Assembly (NCBI GenBank): GCA_900546445.1
Contig: URCV01000017.1
Span: 1 to 33,784, forward strand
Direction of reading: 5' to 3'
DNA: 33,784 bases
Origin: an uncultured Bacteroidales bacterium
GTDB lineage: Bacteria > Bacteroidota > Bacteroidia > Bacteroidales > UBA932
Shown piece after piece: positions 1-8,341 of this stretch. The translations under genes were made by a program, and so were the position numbers. How positions within the stretch are numbered: position 1 is the stretch's first letter; each line of letters starts with the position of its first letter. The notes beneath the pieces were generated by a model. It ran no database searches, was not told the origin of the DNA, and was given only the letters and a program-made list of their open reading frames with translations.

Positions 1-1248
1 GACCTTGACTTGGAACAGGAGGCACAGGAAAAGATCCAAGAGTACTTGAAGGAGAGATATGGACAGAATTCTATCTCCGGGATTGTCACCTTCGGGAGGT
101 ATGGCCCCCGTGGTGCGTGGTCAAAGACTGCAAAAGCTCTGGGAATCCCCCATTCTTTAATCGAGCGACTCAATTTAAAACTATCCGGTTATTGGGGCTC
201 CTTATACTGGAATCTTCGCGAGGTCCCGGAAATTAGAGAAATGTATTACAACGCCTCTCCTGAATTCAGGCAGGCCTATGATATCGCCAGCAAGCTGAGT
301 GATGTCATTGAAGGTGAGTCTATCCATGCCTGCGGGTGGATGATAGCCCCTTCATCTATGGGAGAGATTGTCCCGGTCCAGATTCAGGAGGGCTCGTGGA
401 ATGGTGAACATACTCTGAATTCTATGTACGACGGCCGATGGACCACAGACTTGGGCGTATTGCGATTAAATATCTTATCACTCATGGTGCTTCGGGAAAT
501 AAGGGATGCATATACAGCCATAGAAGCGCATGAAGGAATACATGTTGAGCCGGAAGGACTAGCTCTGGACGATGAACTTACGATGGCCATCTACTCCGAA
601 GGTGATACTACGGGTGTTTTCCAGTTCGAATCAGAAGGGATGCAAGAGTGGCTTCGAAAGCTTCGGCCTTCATCCTTCAGCGATTTGGTTGCAATGGAGG
701 CTCTCTATCGGCCGGGAGCGATGGACCTAATTCCTAGTTTCGTCGCAAGAAAGAAGGGTGAAGAAGCGATTACGTATCCGATTCCCCGGATGGAGGAAAT
801 ACTTGGCGAGACCTATGGTATTATCGTCTATCAGGAGCAGACAATGCGGCTCGCTGAAAAACTGGCTGGGTTCACACCTGAGAAAGCTGACAAACTCAGA
901 AAGGCTTTTGGAAAGAGAAATATCATGATTTTGGAAACGCTCCACGATGAGTTCATTGATGGAGGAGCAAAGAAGGGATATAATTGCAGTGCCCTGCAAG
1001 AGGTATGGGATATGATGGACAGTCAGTATACCTTCAATAAGTCCCACGCAGTGTGCTATACATGGATCAGCTACCAGATGGCCTGGTTGAAGGCACATTA
1101 TCCCAAGGAGTTTTACCTTGCGTTTTTGAACCAACATCTTGGCCAGCTTGAGGAACTTGATTATTATATTCAGGATGCTGCGAACCACAATGTATTTGTA
1201 ATTCCTCCGGATAAGAGCAAGAGTGGTATGTTTGAAGTGATAGAGTGA
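1..1248 (+). CDS. dnaE: DNA polymerase III alpha subunit (DnaE family), 3' part, shortened C-terminus
   Basis: The gene is cut by the left window edge; frame 1 is open from base 1. The first codons read D-L-D, the place of the catalytic DxD pair of C-family polymerases. A third acidic residue sits in the TTDLGVLRL segment (about codon 150), matching the family's KFDFLGLRTLT block. Further family landmarks are DTTGVFQFES, LYRPGAMDLIPSF, ETYGIIVYQEQ and FNKSHAVCYTWISYQ. These are palm and fingers elements of replicative DNA polymerase, which copies DNA from dNTPs. Only about 45 residues follow the FNKSHA block, so the OB-fold and tau-binding C-terminal domains of full-length DnaE are absent. 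That points to an accessory polymerase, perhaps on a mobile element, or to a truncated copy, rather than the main replicase. The N-terminal PHP domain cannot be judged because it lies outside the window. Confidence 0.85.
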   Translation, partial: DLDLEQEAQEKIQEYLKERYGQNSISGIVTFGRYGPRGAWSKTAKALGIPHSLIERLNLKLSGYWGSLYWNLREVPEIREMYYNASPEFRQAYDIASKLSDVIEGESIHACGWMIAPSSMGEIVPVQIQEGSWNGEHTLNSMYDGRWTTDLGVLRLNILSLMVLREIRDAYTAIEAHEGIHVEPEGLALDDELTMAIYSEGDTTGVFQFESEGMQEWLRKLRPSSFSDLVAMEALYRPGAMDLIPSFVARKKGEEAITYPIPRMEEILGETYGIIVYQEQTMRLAEKLAGFTPEKADKLRKAFGKRNIMILETLHDEFIDGGAKKGYNCSALQEVWDMMDSQYTFNKSHAVCYTWISYQMAWLKAHYPKEFYLAFLNQHLGQLEELDYYIQDAANHNVFVIPPDKSKSGMFEVIE

Positions 1249-1278
1249 CAGTTGCCGAACTTTGGCAGTGAAGGTGGT

Positions 1279-1286
1279 TACCTTTG
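1279..1286 (+). promoter_or_regulatory. -7 box (TACCTTTG) for the small membrane protein
   Basis: TACCTTTG fits the Bacteroidetes -7 consensus TAnnTTTG and lies 24 nt upstream of the ATG at 1311. A TTTG at 1261 could be a -33 element, but the spacer is shorter than usual. Confidence 0.45.
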
Positions 1287-1310
1287 CGCAAAGTACGGCA
1301 TTAAGATTAT

Positions 1311-1697
1311 ATGACAAATACACTCTTCTCCCAATGGTTTGGATGGGCAGGACTTATCCTGCTCATCATTCCGCTTGTATTATTGGTCAGGATTCTAGTA
1401 AAAAAGTCACGTTGGTCTATTCTCCGGATGACTATTGTCTCAGTCACCGGCGTTTTCATTGTGTCTCTTTGGCTGCATTTTGCTGAGATTATTACAGGAG
1501 CCGTGCCGCTTTCAATGAGTGGAAAACTGGGATTCTGGTTATCCGATAAGCTCCAGGGATGGACAGGTAGCGCCAAGATTTCTTTTTTCATCTCCTCCAG
1601 TCTGATCATTATTTGGATTATTTCAACGTCGATGGATGCGATCATTGCAACGGCCCGCTTTTTCATAAGAATAGGTATTGAACCTACATTAACCTGA
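1311..1697 (+). CDS. Small multi-pass membrane protein, weakly like the FtsK N-terminal membrane domain
   Basis: The 128-residue product has three or four hydrophobic stretches (about residues 8-28, 38-58 and 88-108) and little soluble sequence. The spacing of the helices and the segment SGKLGFWLSDKLQGWTG resemble the four-helix membrane domain of Bacteroidetes FtsK DNA translocases, where a GxxGxxxSxxL loop sits between helices 3 and 4. No ATPase part follows: the frame ends and palindromic repeats begin about 25 bp later. It could be a remnant of an ftsK-like gene or an unrelated inner-membrane protein. The ATG at 1311 is chosen because a -7 box precedes it at 1279-1286. That it is a real gene is moderately likely; the FtsK link is an inference. 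Confidence 0.5.
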   Translation: MTNTLFSQWFGWAGLILLIIPLVLLVRILVKKSRWSILRMTIVSVTGVFIVSLWLHFAEIITGAVPLSMSGKLGFWLSDKLQGWTGSAKISFFISSSLIIIWIISTSMDAIIATARFFIRIGIEPTLT

Positions 1698-1722
1698 AAA
1701 AGGTTGACTCAAAAAGGGTTTT

Positions 1723-1806
1723 GTCCGGTGAAAAGCCTGTTTGGCCGGACGAAATGGCTCTGAATGACTTCCCATCCGGTGAAAGGCGGGTTTGGCCGGA
1801 TGGGAA
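1723..1806. repeat. Two tandem palindromic repeat units (copies A and B)
   Basis: Copy A (1723-1750) has arms GTCCGG and CCGGAC. Copy B (1769-1806) has 11-bp arms TTCCCATCCGG and CCGGATGGGAA. Both loops share the layout TGAAA...TTTGG. A third copy lies in reverse orientation at 23047-23080, inside the non-coding element between pfkA and rpsU. The units could be REP/MITE-like hairpins. They sit between two convergent genes and may also act as a transcription stop, but have no clear T-run. Confidence 0.7.
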
Positions 1807-1833
1807 CGCTCCACGGGTAAAATCGGGACTTTG

Positions 1834-3006
1834 TCAATACAAGAATCCGAACATCCATAGTGGTACTTGATTGTCAAAGACATATTCTATTGTATCCTTG
1901 ACCACATATGCGTCTTTTAAATTGGATATTTGTTTCTTTCCTTTGTTGCGCCCGCCCACTTCGAAAGTCTTTCCGTCAATCTCAAAATCTGAAACAGGAG
2001 ATTCTACCGTATCGTACTTCTGCTTGGTCCAGCAATAAAAGATAGTTTCTCTGGCATTCCCCGTGTCCGGGTTTTCGCCCGAAAGGACATAGGACATATT
2101 GGAATTCTGGAGATAAAGCTTGTCCATTTTGCGGAGAATTGCGTCCCCGTTCGCTTTCATGCGCAGGACGGAAACAAGTTCGGCTTTTTCCAGATATTCC
2201 AAATATTTGGGAAGTTCGTCGCGATTTAATTCCAGGTCTCTTGCCATATCCGAGAAATTAATCTTGACAGGGACGCTCCTGGAAATGTAGTACATGAATT
2301 TCTTGAGCTTCTGCGTGGCGGCGATGGTCATCCTGGCGTATTTGGGAATGTCGACCTCAACGGTAGTGTTAATGACTTGCCGCATACGAGTTTCGAATTC
2401 CGGTTCTTGAAAAAAAGGATAGCAGCCCTTTTTCATATATTCTTCGAAGTATTTCAACGGTCGTTCAGCTCCGTACGGAAAATCAATTTTTCCTTGCAGT
2501 ACATCTTCCAAACTGGCAGGTTTTAATGACCAGCCATTGCGCAAGTTCAAGTATTCGCGGAACGACCAGACAGGAAGATGGTACTCGATGACGCGGCGAC
2601 TAAGGTCGGCGCCCCCTTCTTTAAGATCCAATATTGAACTGCCGGAATATACGACATGGAGCAGCGGAAGGCTATCGTAGATGTTCTTGACCTCCTGGCT
2701 CCAGCCCGGATATTTATGAATTTCGTCTATATACAGATATTTCCCGCCACGGGCGAAGAAGCTCTTGGCAGTATCAAGAAGAGTGTGTGCGCTGAAGTAT
2801 ATATCATCTGCAATCACGTAAAGGGACTCATTCTTGTTCCCGGTTCTCTTTATGTGTTGTAGGATGAGAGTGGATTTACCGACACCTTTCTGGCCTAAGA
2901 TACCCAAGATGCGGACATCCCAGTTAATGGTCTCGTGCTGCTCCCGGAAAAAGTTCATAGGAGTCAGTTCCAGAAGTTGATGGAATTGTTCGTAGAGTGT
3001 CTGCAT
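1834..3006 (-). CDS. AAA family ATPase with DUF4143-type C-terminus
   Basis: Predicted 390-residue cytoplasmic ATPase. Walker A is GQKGVGKST (residues 38-46) and Walker B is KYLYIDEIHKYPGW (about 89-102). An arginine-containing segment, YSGSSILDLKEGGADLSRR, follows as in archaeal-type AAA ATPases. The C-terminal half matches the layout of DUF4143 proteins: a winged-helix-like region, then a nuclease-like fold ending with ISNLKDAYVV. Members of this family are abundant in Bacteroidetes and often mobile; their physiological role is unknown. The ATG at 3006 is preferred over one 60 bp upstream because the -7 box TATATTTG (3033-3040, reverse strand) would lie inside the longer version. It stands alone on the reverse strand between palindromic repeats and uvrA. 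Confidence 0.85.
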   Translation of the reverse strand: MQTLYEQFHQLLELTPMNFFREQHETINWDVRILGILGQKGVGKSTLILQHIKRTGNKNESLYVIADDIYFSAHTLLDTAKSFFARGGKYLYIDEIHKYPGWSQEVKNIYDSLPLLHVVYSGSSILDLKEGGADLSRRVIEYHLPVWSFREYLNLRNGWSLKPASLEDVLQGKIDFPYGAERPLKYFEEYMKKGCYPFFQEPEFETRMRQVINTTVEVDIPKYARMTIAATQKLKKFMYYISRSVPVKINFSDMARDLELNRDELPKYLEYLEKAELVSVLRMKANGDAILRKMDKLYLQNSNMSYVLSGENPDTGNARETIFYCWTKQKYDTVESPVSDFEIDGKTFEVGGRNKGKKQISNLKDAYVVKDTIEYVFDNQVPLWMFGFLY

Positions 3007-3032
3007 AATAATATTGCGGTATTTATTCTGCA

Positions 3033-3040
3033 CAAATATA
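3033..3040 (-). promoter_or_regulatory. -7 box (TATATTTG) for the DUF4143 ATPase
   Basis: On the reverse strand TATATTTG is a perfect TAnnTTTG match, 26 nt upstream of the ATG at 3006. It decides between the two possible starts of that gene. Confidence 0.6.
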
Positions 3041-3190
3041 AGAAAATTGCCTGAAAGTTTACGCAATATTTGCGAAAAGTTGCGGAATTTTATACGCAGC
3101 GGGGCTGATGTATTTGGAAGTGCTGATTCGAGAATATTGGCCAGAAAATGGGTCAGAAAAACTTTTTTCCCAAATGCCCTGTTTTTTTGC

Positions 3191-3198
3191 TATTTTTG
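3191..3198 (+). promoter_or_regulatory. -7 box (TATTTTTG) for the UvrA-like gene
   Basis: TATTTTTG fits TAnnTTTG and lies 20 nt before the ATG at 3219, which supports that start over upstream in-frame ATGs. Confidence 0.6.
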
Positions 3199-3218
3199 AG
3201 AGCGAAAAAATAGAAGCA

Positions 3219-5708
3219 ATGAGTAAAACTAGTCCGGATAAGATTTTGGTGCGAGGAGCGAGGGTGCATAACCTTAAGAATGTGGATGTGGACATTCCGC
3301 TGGGGAAGATTGTGGGCATAGCCGGAGTGTCGGGGTCGGGAAAGTCCTCGCTGGCGCTCGGGGTGCTATATTCCGAAGGCTCAAGGCGTTATCTTGAGTC
3401 GCTTTCGACCTATACCAGAAGAAGGATGACGCAAGCGGTCAGAGCGGACGTGGACGAAGTCCTTTATGTTCCTGCGGCTCTCGCCCTGCATCAGAGGCCT
3501 GGTGTTCCCGGTATACGCAGCACTTTCGGTACCGGAACGGAACTGCTTAACAGCCTTAGACTTATGTTTTCCCGATTGGCCAGTCACCGATGCCCTAACG
3601 GACATTATGTGGAGCCATCGTTACGTGTCGCCGCAGGGAAGGATTTGGTCTGTCCCGTGTGCGGCGAGCATTTCTATCCTCCGGGAGCGGAAGACTTGGC
3701 ATTCAATAGCCAGGGTGCGTGCAGGACTTGCGATGGCACTGGAACCATTCGTACAGTCGACGAATCGACGCTCATACCGGACGAGAACCTCACTATAGAC
3801 GAAGGGGCGGTTGCTCCTTGGAACACCCTGATGTGGTCGCTTATGAAAGATGTCTGCAGGGCTATGGGCGTGCGTACCGACGTGCCTTATAAGGACTTGA
3901 CGGATAAGGAAAAAGACATCGTCCTTCACGGACCGGCCGAGAAAAAGCACATTCTATATAAGGCGAAGAACTCTAACGATGCCGCCGAATTGGACTTCAC
4001 TTTCTATAATGCCACTTACACTGTCGAGAATGCATTGGCAAAGGTCAAGGACGAGAAGGGGATGAAGAGAGTGGAAAAGTTCCTGAAATTCGACGTGTGC
4101 CCGGATTGTGCCGGCACCAGGCTTTCCGACGCAGCCAGGGCTCCGAGGCTCCGGGGAATATCCCTCGCCCAGGCCTGCACTATGACCCTGACCGAAATGG
4201 TGGAATGGGTCAAGGGCGTGCCGGCTTCGCTTCCGGAGGAGATGCGGCCTATGGCCAAAAGCATCTGCGAGGCATTCTTGGACACGGCCAAGCGCTTGAT
4301 GGACTTGGGGATAGGCTATCTGTCCCTGGACCGTTCCGCGGCGACCCTATCGACCGGCGAGCGACAGCGAATGCAATTTGCCCGAGCAGTGAGAAACCGC
4401 ACTACGGGTGTACTTTATGTGCTGGACGAACCTTCGATTGGCCTGCATCCTTCGAACATCATCGGCCTCTGCGGCGTGATGGACGACCTGATCGCTGACG
4501 GAAATTCGGTGGTGCTGGTCGACCACGATACCCAGATTCTGGCCAAGTCCGACTGGATGATCGAGATGGGGCCCGGTGCCGGTTCGAACGGCGGTGCAGT
4601 AATGGCGCAGGGTACGATCAGCGACATAGAGGCCAATTCGACCTCTCGCATCGGCCCGTTCCTTTCAGGCGAGGCTTCGGTTATGATTAGGAAGCAGGCC
4701 AATCTCGAAGATATGTTCGGCGAGGGAAGGATTTCGATGACTACGGATGCCATCCACACGGTAAGACCGCTCAATGTAGAGATTCCTAAGGGACGTCTTA
4801 CCGTGGTTACCGGAGTTTCCGGGTCGGGTAAGACTACGATGGTACTGGAAAGCCTCATCCCGGCCCTTCAGGCGAGGATTTCGGGTCGCGAGCTGCCCTC
4901 GCACGTAAAGTCGATCGAGGCCGAGGGAATACGCCAAGTGAAACTCATAGACGCTTCTCCGATAGGCATTAACGTCCGCTCTACCGTCGCCACCTATGCT
5001 AACGTCCACGACGAACTCAGAAAAGTCTTTGCCAAGACGCCCGATGCTAAGAAGCACGGCTATAAGGATGGGGACTTTTCCTATAACACGGGCAAATTGA
5101 GATGTTCTACCTGCGATGGTACTGGCGTGATAAGCCTTGACGTGCAGTTCCTTCCGGACGTGGACATACCGTGTCCCGATTGTCGAGGGTCGAGGTATTC
5201 GAAGGTTGCAGGAAGCATAAGGAGGGAGAATGCTGCCGGAGAATTCCACTCGCTTCCGGAACTTATGGATATGGACATCAATTCCGCACTGGATGCGTGC
5301 GCGGATTTGCGGCTTATCAGCCAAAGACTTAGAGTCCTTCGTGACCTCGGCCTGGGATATCTGACATTAGGAGAGGAGACCCCGAGCTTGTCGGGTGGCG
5401 AGGCCCAGAGGCTTAAATTGGCCAGCGAAATGGGTAGGGGACAGAGCGACTCGGTATTCGTGTTCGACGAGCCTACCATAGGTCTTCATCCGTCGGATGT
5501 GATGACGCTTCTTAATGTCTTTCAAAGTCTTATCGACCACGGAGCTACAGTCATCGTAATCGAGCACGATTTGGATGTAATTCGTAATGCCGACTACGTC
5601 ATCGATATGGGTCCGGGAGGCGGCTCCGAAGGCGGACGTATAGTCGCGATGGGAACTCCGGAACAAATCCGCGCGTCAAAGGAAAGCGTAACCGGAAAAT
5701 TTGTGTAA
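3219..5708 (+). CDS. uvrA: UvrA-like excinuclease ATPase, class II (short form)
   Basis: The 829-residue protein carries two ABC ATPase modules. The first has Walker A GVSGSGKSS (36-44), signature LSTGERQR and the Walker B region YVLDEPSIGLHP. The second has GVSGSGKTT, LSGGEAQR and FVFDEPTIGLHP. Zinc modules are visible as CPVCGEHF...CRTCDGTG (145-174) and CSTCDGTG...CPDCRGSRY. Canonical UvrA (about 940 residues) carries a UvrB-binding domain between the first Walker A region and the first zinc module. Here only about 30 residues separate RLMFSRL from CPVCG, so that domain is absent, as in class II UvrA proteins (UvrA2, DrrC-like). Those have been linked to tolerance of DNA-binding drugs rather than core excision repair. 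It probably binds damaged DNA using ATP. The ATG is set by the -7 box 20 nt upstream. Confidence 0.88.
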   Translation: MSKTSPDKILVRGARVHNLKNVDVDIPLGKIVGIAGVSGSGKSSLALGVLYSEGSRRYLESLSTYTRRRMTQAVRADVDEVLYVPAALALHQRPGVPGIRSTFGTGTELLNSLRLMFSRLASHRCPNGHYVEPSLRVAAGKDLVCPVCGEHFYPPGAEDLAFNSQGACRTCDGTGTIRTVDESTLIPDENLTIDEGAVAPWNTLMWSLMKDVCRAMGVRTDVPYKDLTDKEKDIVLHGPAEKKHILYKAKNSNDAAELDFTFYNATYTVENALAKVKDEKGMKRVEKFLKFDVCPDCAGTRLSDAARAPRLRGISLAQACTMTLTEMVEWVKGVPASLPEEMRPMAKSICEAFLDTAKRLMDLGIGYLSLDRSAATLSTGERQRMQFARAVRNRTTGVLYVLDEPSIGLHPSNIIGLCGVMDDLIADGNSVVLVDHDTQILAKSDWMIEMGPGAGSNGGAVMAQGTISDIEANSTSRIGPFLSGEASVMIRKQANLEDMFGEGRISMTTDAIHTVRPLNVEIPKGRLTVVTGVSGSGKTTMVLESLIPALQARISGRELPSHVKSIEAEGIRQVKLIDASPIGINVRSTVATYANVHDELRKVFAKTPDAKKHGYKDGDFSYNTGKLRCSTCDGTGVISLDVQFLPDVDIPCPDCRGSRYSKVAGSIRRENAAGEFHSLPELMDMDINSALDACADLRLISQRLRVLRDLGLGYLTLGEETPSLSGGEAQRLKLASEMGRGQSDSVFVFDEPTIGLHPSDVMTLLNVFQSLIDHGATVIVIEHDLDVIRNADYVIDMGPGGGSEGGRIVAMGTPEQIRASKESVTGKFV

Positions 5709-5746
5709 ATTCGCTTCGGAAAAGTGCATTTTCAGGGATTTTAATC

Positions 5747-5754
5747 GTATATTC
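5747..5754 (+). promoter_or_regulatory. Possible -7 box (TATATTCG) for the polyferredoxin operon
   Basis: TATATTCG differs from TAnnTTTG at one position and lies 24 nt before the ATG at 5779, downstream of the uvrA stop. Confidence 0.35.
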
Positions 5755-5778
5755 GCAGAATCCGAAAAACATTCAGAT

Positions 5779-7770
5779 ATGTCCAAGAAATCTACCTTTA
5801 AGTCGAATTGGCCGAAATACGTTCTCCAGTGGGGCGTGTTGGCACTGCTGATTTTCTTTTTGAGCGGACTTGCTTCGCTTGTGTTCACGGATATAAAAGC
5901 TACGGATCCGGAGAAATACTGTCCGTTCGGTGGCTTGGAGGCTCTGGGAACCTACTGGGCTAATGGCTCGCTGCCTTGCTCCATGACAAGCATGCAGATC
6001 GCTATGGGTGTGGCCCTCGCGGCGGTAGTCGTGCTTTTCGGCAAATTGTTCTGTGGTTATCTCTGCCCTATAGGCTCGGTGGAGGATCTCCTTAAGAAAC
6101 TAAGACAGGCTATCGGCTTCAAGGCCATCAACATAAACGAGCACAGTATCGTCGACAAGGTGCTGAGAATCGTGAAGTATGCGCTTTTGTTCATTGTCTT
6201 CTATATGACGATGACCGCAAGCGAGCTTTTCTGTAAGAATTTCGACCCGTACTACGCTGCGGCTACCGGGTTCAAGGGAGAGATTACGCTTTGGATGTCC
6301 ATAACCTCGCTGGTGCTTGTACTTTTGCTTGGCCTAATCGTGGATAGGTTCTGGTGCAAGTATATCTGTCCGCTCGGGGCTATCTGCAACTCTCTCAAGT
6401 TCTGGGTGTGGATGGTCGTGCTGGTAGGCGTATGGTGGATTTTGGGCCTTCTCGGACTGCACTTGAGTTGGGTATGGCTGATCGGCGGCATGAGCTTGCT
6501 CGGCTATCTTCTGGAGATTCTTTGCGGTAGGCCTAAGCCACAGCTTCTCGGAGTAGTTATCGACAAAGGCAAATGTAATGGAAACTGCCGCCTCTGCCAG
6601 AAGAATTGTCCTTATAATATAGATGTTCCATCATTTGATGGTAAGGTTTATTCCGTAGACTGTACTCTCTGCGGCGAGTGCATCGCTTCCTGCCCTCATG
6701 GCGCCCTCAGTGTAGGCGTAAGGAAAAACTCTGATGGAAAGCATTGTAAGTTTGCCAAGTATTTGCCGGCAGTACTTACTATAGTGGCTTTGGCCATAGC
6801 GATTGTCATCGGAGGTAAGTTCGAGGTCCCTACGATCGACGAGAAGTGGGGAATAGAACCCGGAATGAAGCTGGAGACGGTTAAGGTGGAGGGCCTCAAG
6901 TCGGTTAAGTGTTTCGGCAGTTCGATGACATTCAAGGCCAAGATGGAGAAGGTGCCGGGAGTTCACGGAGTCAAGACTTTCGTGGGAAGCCATACGGTCG
7001 TAGTTACCTACGACGCTAACGTCATCGACGCAGAGAAGGTAGAGTCTTTGATTTTCGTTCCTTCCAAGTTTAGGGTAAATAGCCTGGAGCCTGGACAGTA
7101 CGATTCGCTCAAGTGCGTGACCATCAGGACGGAAAAGATGTTCGACAAACTCGACCTTAACTATCTGGGACTGCAGATGAGGCTCACCGAAAAGAAAATT
7201 TACGGTCTGGAGTCCCTCTACGATTGCCCTCTTGTAGTCAAAGTCTATATGGCACCTGACGAGGATTTGGATGAGGCATGGTTTAAGCATGTCGTCGAGA
7301 AGAAGACTCTTGATATGCCTGTTCACGGCGGCGGTGTCAAGACGACTGAACTTGGATTCAAGTTCATCCGTATGGAGAAGGGAAGTACCATGATCTCCAC
7401 TCCTGACTATCTTAGGATGATGTTCGACCAGTTTAGCGCCGTGTATGGTCGTAAAACTAGTCCCGACACACCTCAGTGGTGGTACGAAATCGTCGACCAT
7501 AATTACGAGAAACCTATCGTGAGGAGAGGAATGCCATTCCTTAGCAACCATCTTTCTTCACACGAAGGAATTCTGGGAACCTACCTTATGCTGAACGATG
7601 ATTTGCAGCCTTGCATTCGCATCCGTTATACGGCCCCTATGACAGAAGACAAGCTTTTCGAACTTATGACGATGCCGAAATGGACCATCCAGTTCTCGAA
7701 AGACGACATACGCGAGGTCGATGCGAAAATGAGTTTCGGAAAACCGGGCCATAGCATCCCCGTTAAGTAA
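5779..7770 (+). CDS. Membrane polyferredoxin (NapH/CcoG-like) with HMA-like domain
   Basis: A 663-residue membrane electron-transfer protein. Five to six transmembrane helices (about 15-36, 72-92, 132-148, 172-190, 206-246) carry the CxxxCP motifs FCGYLCPIG (91-99) and FWCKYICPLG (191-200) typical of the NapH/MauN/CcoG group. Two 4Fe-4S ferredoxin motifs follow (C266, C270, C273, C277 and C295, C298, C301, C305). After another helix (330-346) comes a region like a heavy-metal-associated fold (about 373-425), but with CFGSS in place of the metal-binding CxxC, so only one cysteine remains. The last 230 residues are not recognised. The start gives the first ATG after the uvrA stop. ruvC follows after 7 bp, so they are probably cotranscribed. 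It may pass electrons across the inner membrane to a periplasmic acceptor, possibly in metal handling; the partner is not visible. Confidence 0.8.
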   Translation: MSKKSTFKSNWPKYVLQWGVLALLIFFLSGLASLVFTDIKATDPEKYCPFGGLEALGTYWANGSLPCSMTSMQIAMGVALAAVVVLFGKLFCGYLCPIGSVEDLLKKLRQAIGFKAININEHSIVDKVLRIVKYALLFIVFYMTMTASELFCKNFDPYYAAATGFKGEITLWMSITSLVLVLLLGLIVDRFWCKYICPLGAICNSLKFWVWMVVLVGVWWILGLLGLHLSWVWLIGGMSLLGYLLEILCGRPKPQLLGVVIDKGKCNGNCRLCQKNCPYNIDVPSFDGKVYSVDCTLCGECIASCPHGALSVGVRKNSDGKHCKFAKYLPAVLTIVALAIAIVIGGKFEVPTIDEKWGIEPGMKLETVKVEGLKSVKCFGSSMTFKAKMEKVPGVHGVKTFVGSHTVVVTYDANVIDAEKVESLIFVPSKFRVNSLEPGQYDSLKCVTIRTEKMFDKLDLNYLGLQMRLTEKKIYGLESLYDCPLVVKVYMAPDEDLDEAWFKHVVEKKTLDMPVHGGGVKTTELGFKFIRMEKGSTMISTPDYLRMMFDQFSAVYGRKTSPDTPQWWYEIVDHNYEKPIVRRGMPFLSNHLSSHEGILGTYLMLNDDLQPCIRIRYTAPMTEDKLFELMTMPKWTIQFSKDDIREVDAKMSFGKPGHSIPVK

Positions 7771-7777
7771 TCGCACA

Positions 7778-8338
7778 GTGAATAAGGGAAAAATCATACT
7801 TGGAATAGACCCTGGAACCAATCTACTTGGTTTCGGGGTAATTCGTGTAAATGAGAAGGGGAAGCCGGAGTTCGTAGACGCCGGAGTTTTGGATTTGCGT
7901 AAGGAAAAGAATGCATATCAAAAGCTCATGATGATAAGACGTTATGTCTCGGAAGCGTGCGATAATTACAAACCGGAACATCTGGCCATAGAGTCTCCTT
8001 TTATGGGAAAAAATGCTCAGGTCATTTTCAAATTGGCCCGGGCGCAGGGTGTGGCTCTGGAAGTGGCTGTGGAAAAGGGACTTGAGATAACGGAATATGC
8101 CCCGCGAAAGGCTAAGATCGCCATTTGCGGTAATGGCGCCGCTTCTAAGGAACAAGTTAGTTTGATGGTCCAGAAAACGCTTGGCATTAAAATTGATAAC
8201 TATCCGCTGGATTCGACTGATGCACTCGCTATAGCGCTTTGTCACTATTATCAGATGGAGAGTCCTCTTTCTGCAGCTAAAGAGGGAAATTCGTGGGAAA
8301 AGTTCATAGCATCGCATCCCGATAGAGTCAAGAACTAG
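7778..8338 (+). CDS. ruvC: Holliday junction endonuclease RuvC
   Basis: The 186-residue protein starts with GTG and shows the RuvC fold: ILGIDPGTNLLGFGV at the N-terminus, IESPFMGKNAQ in the middle and the C-terminal DSTDALAIALCH. The four catalytic acidic residues are D11, E72, D145 and D148. RuvC resolves Holliday junctions as a dimer together with RuvAB during recombination and repair. Length fits the family. The gene begins 7 bp after the polyferredoxin stop and ends 3 bp before the next ATG, so it sits in the middle of a probable transcript with unrelated membrane proteins. Confidence 0.97.
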   Translation: MNKGKIILGIDPGTNLLGFGVIRVNEKGKPEFVDAGVLDLRKEKNAYQKLMMIRRYVSEACDNYKPEHLAIESPFMGKNAQVIFKLARAQGVALEVAVEKGLEITEYAPRKAKIAICGNGAASKEQVSLMVQKTLGIKIDNYPLDSTDALAIALCHYYQMESPLSAAKEGNSWEKFIASHPDRVKN

Positions 8339-8341
8339 TGT

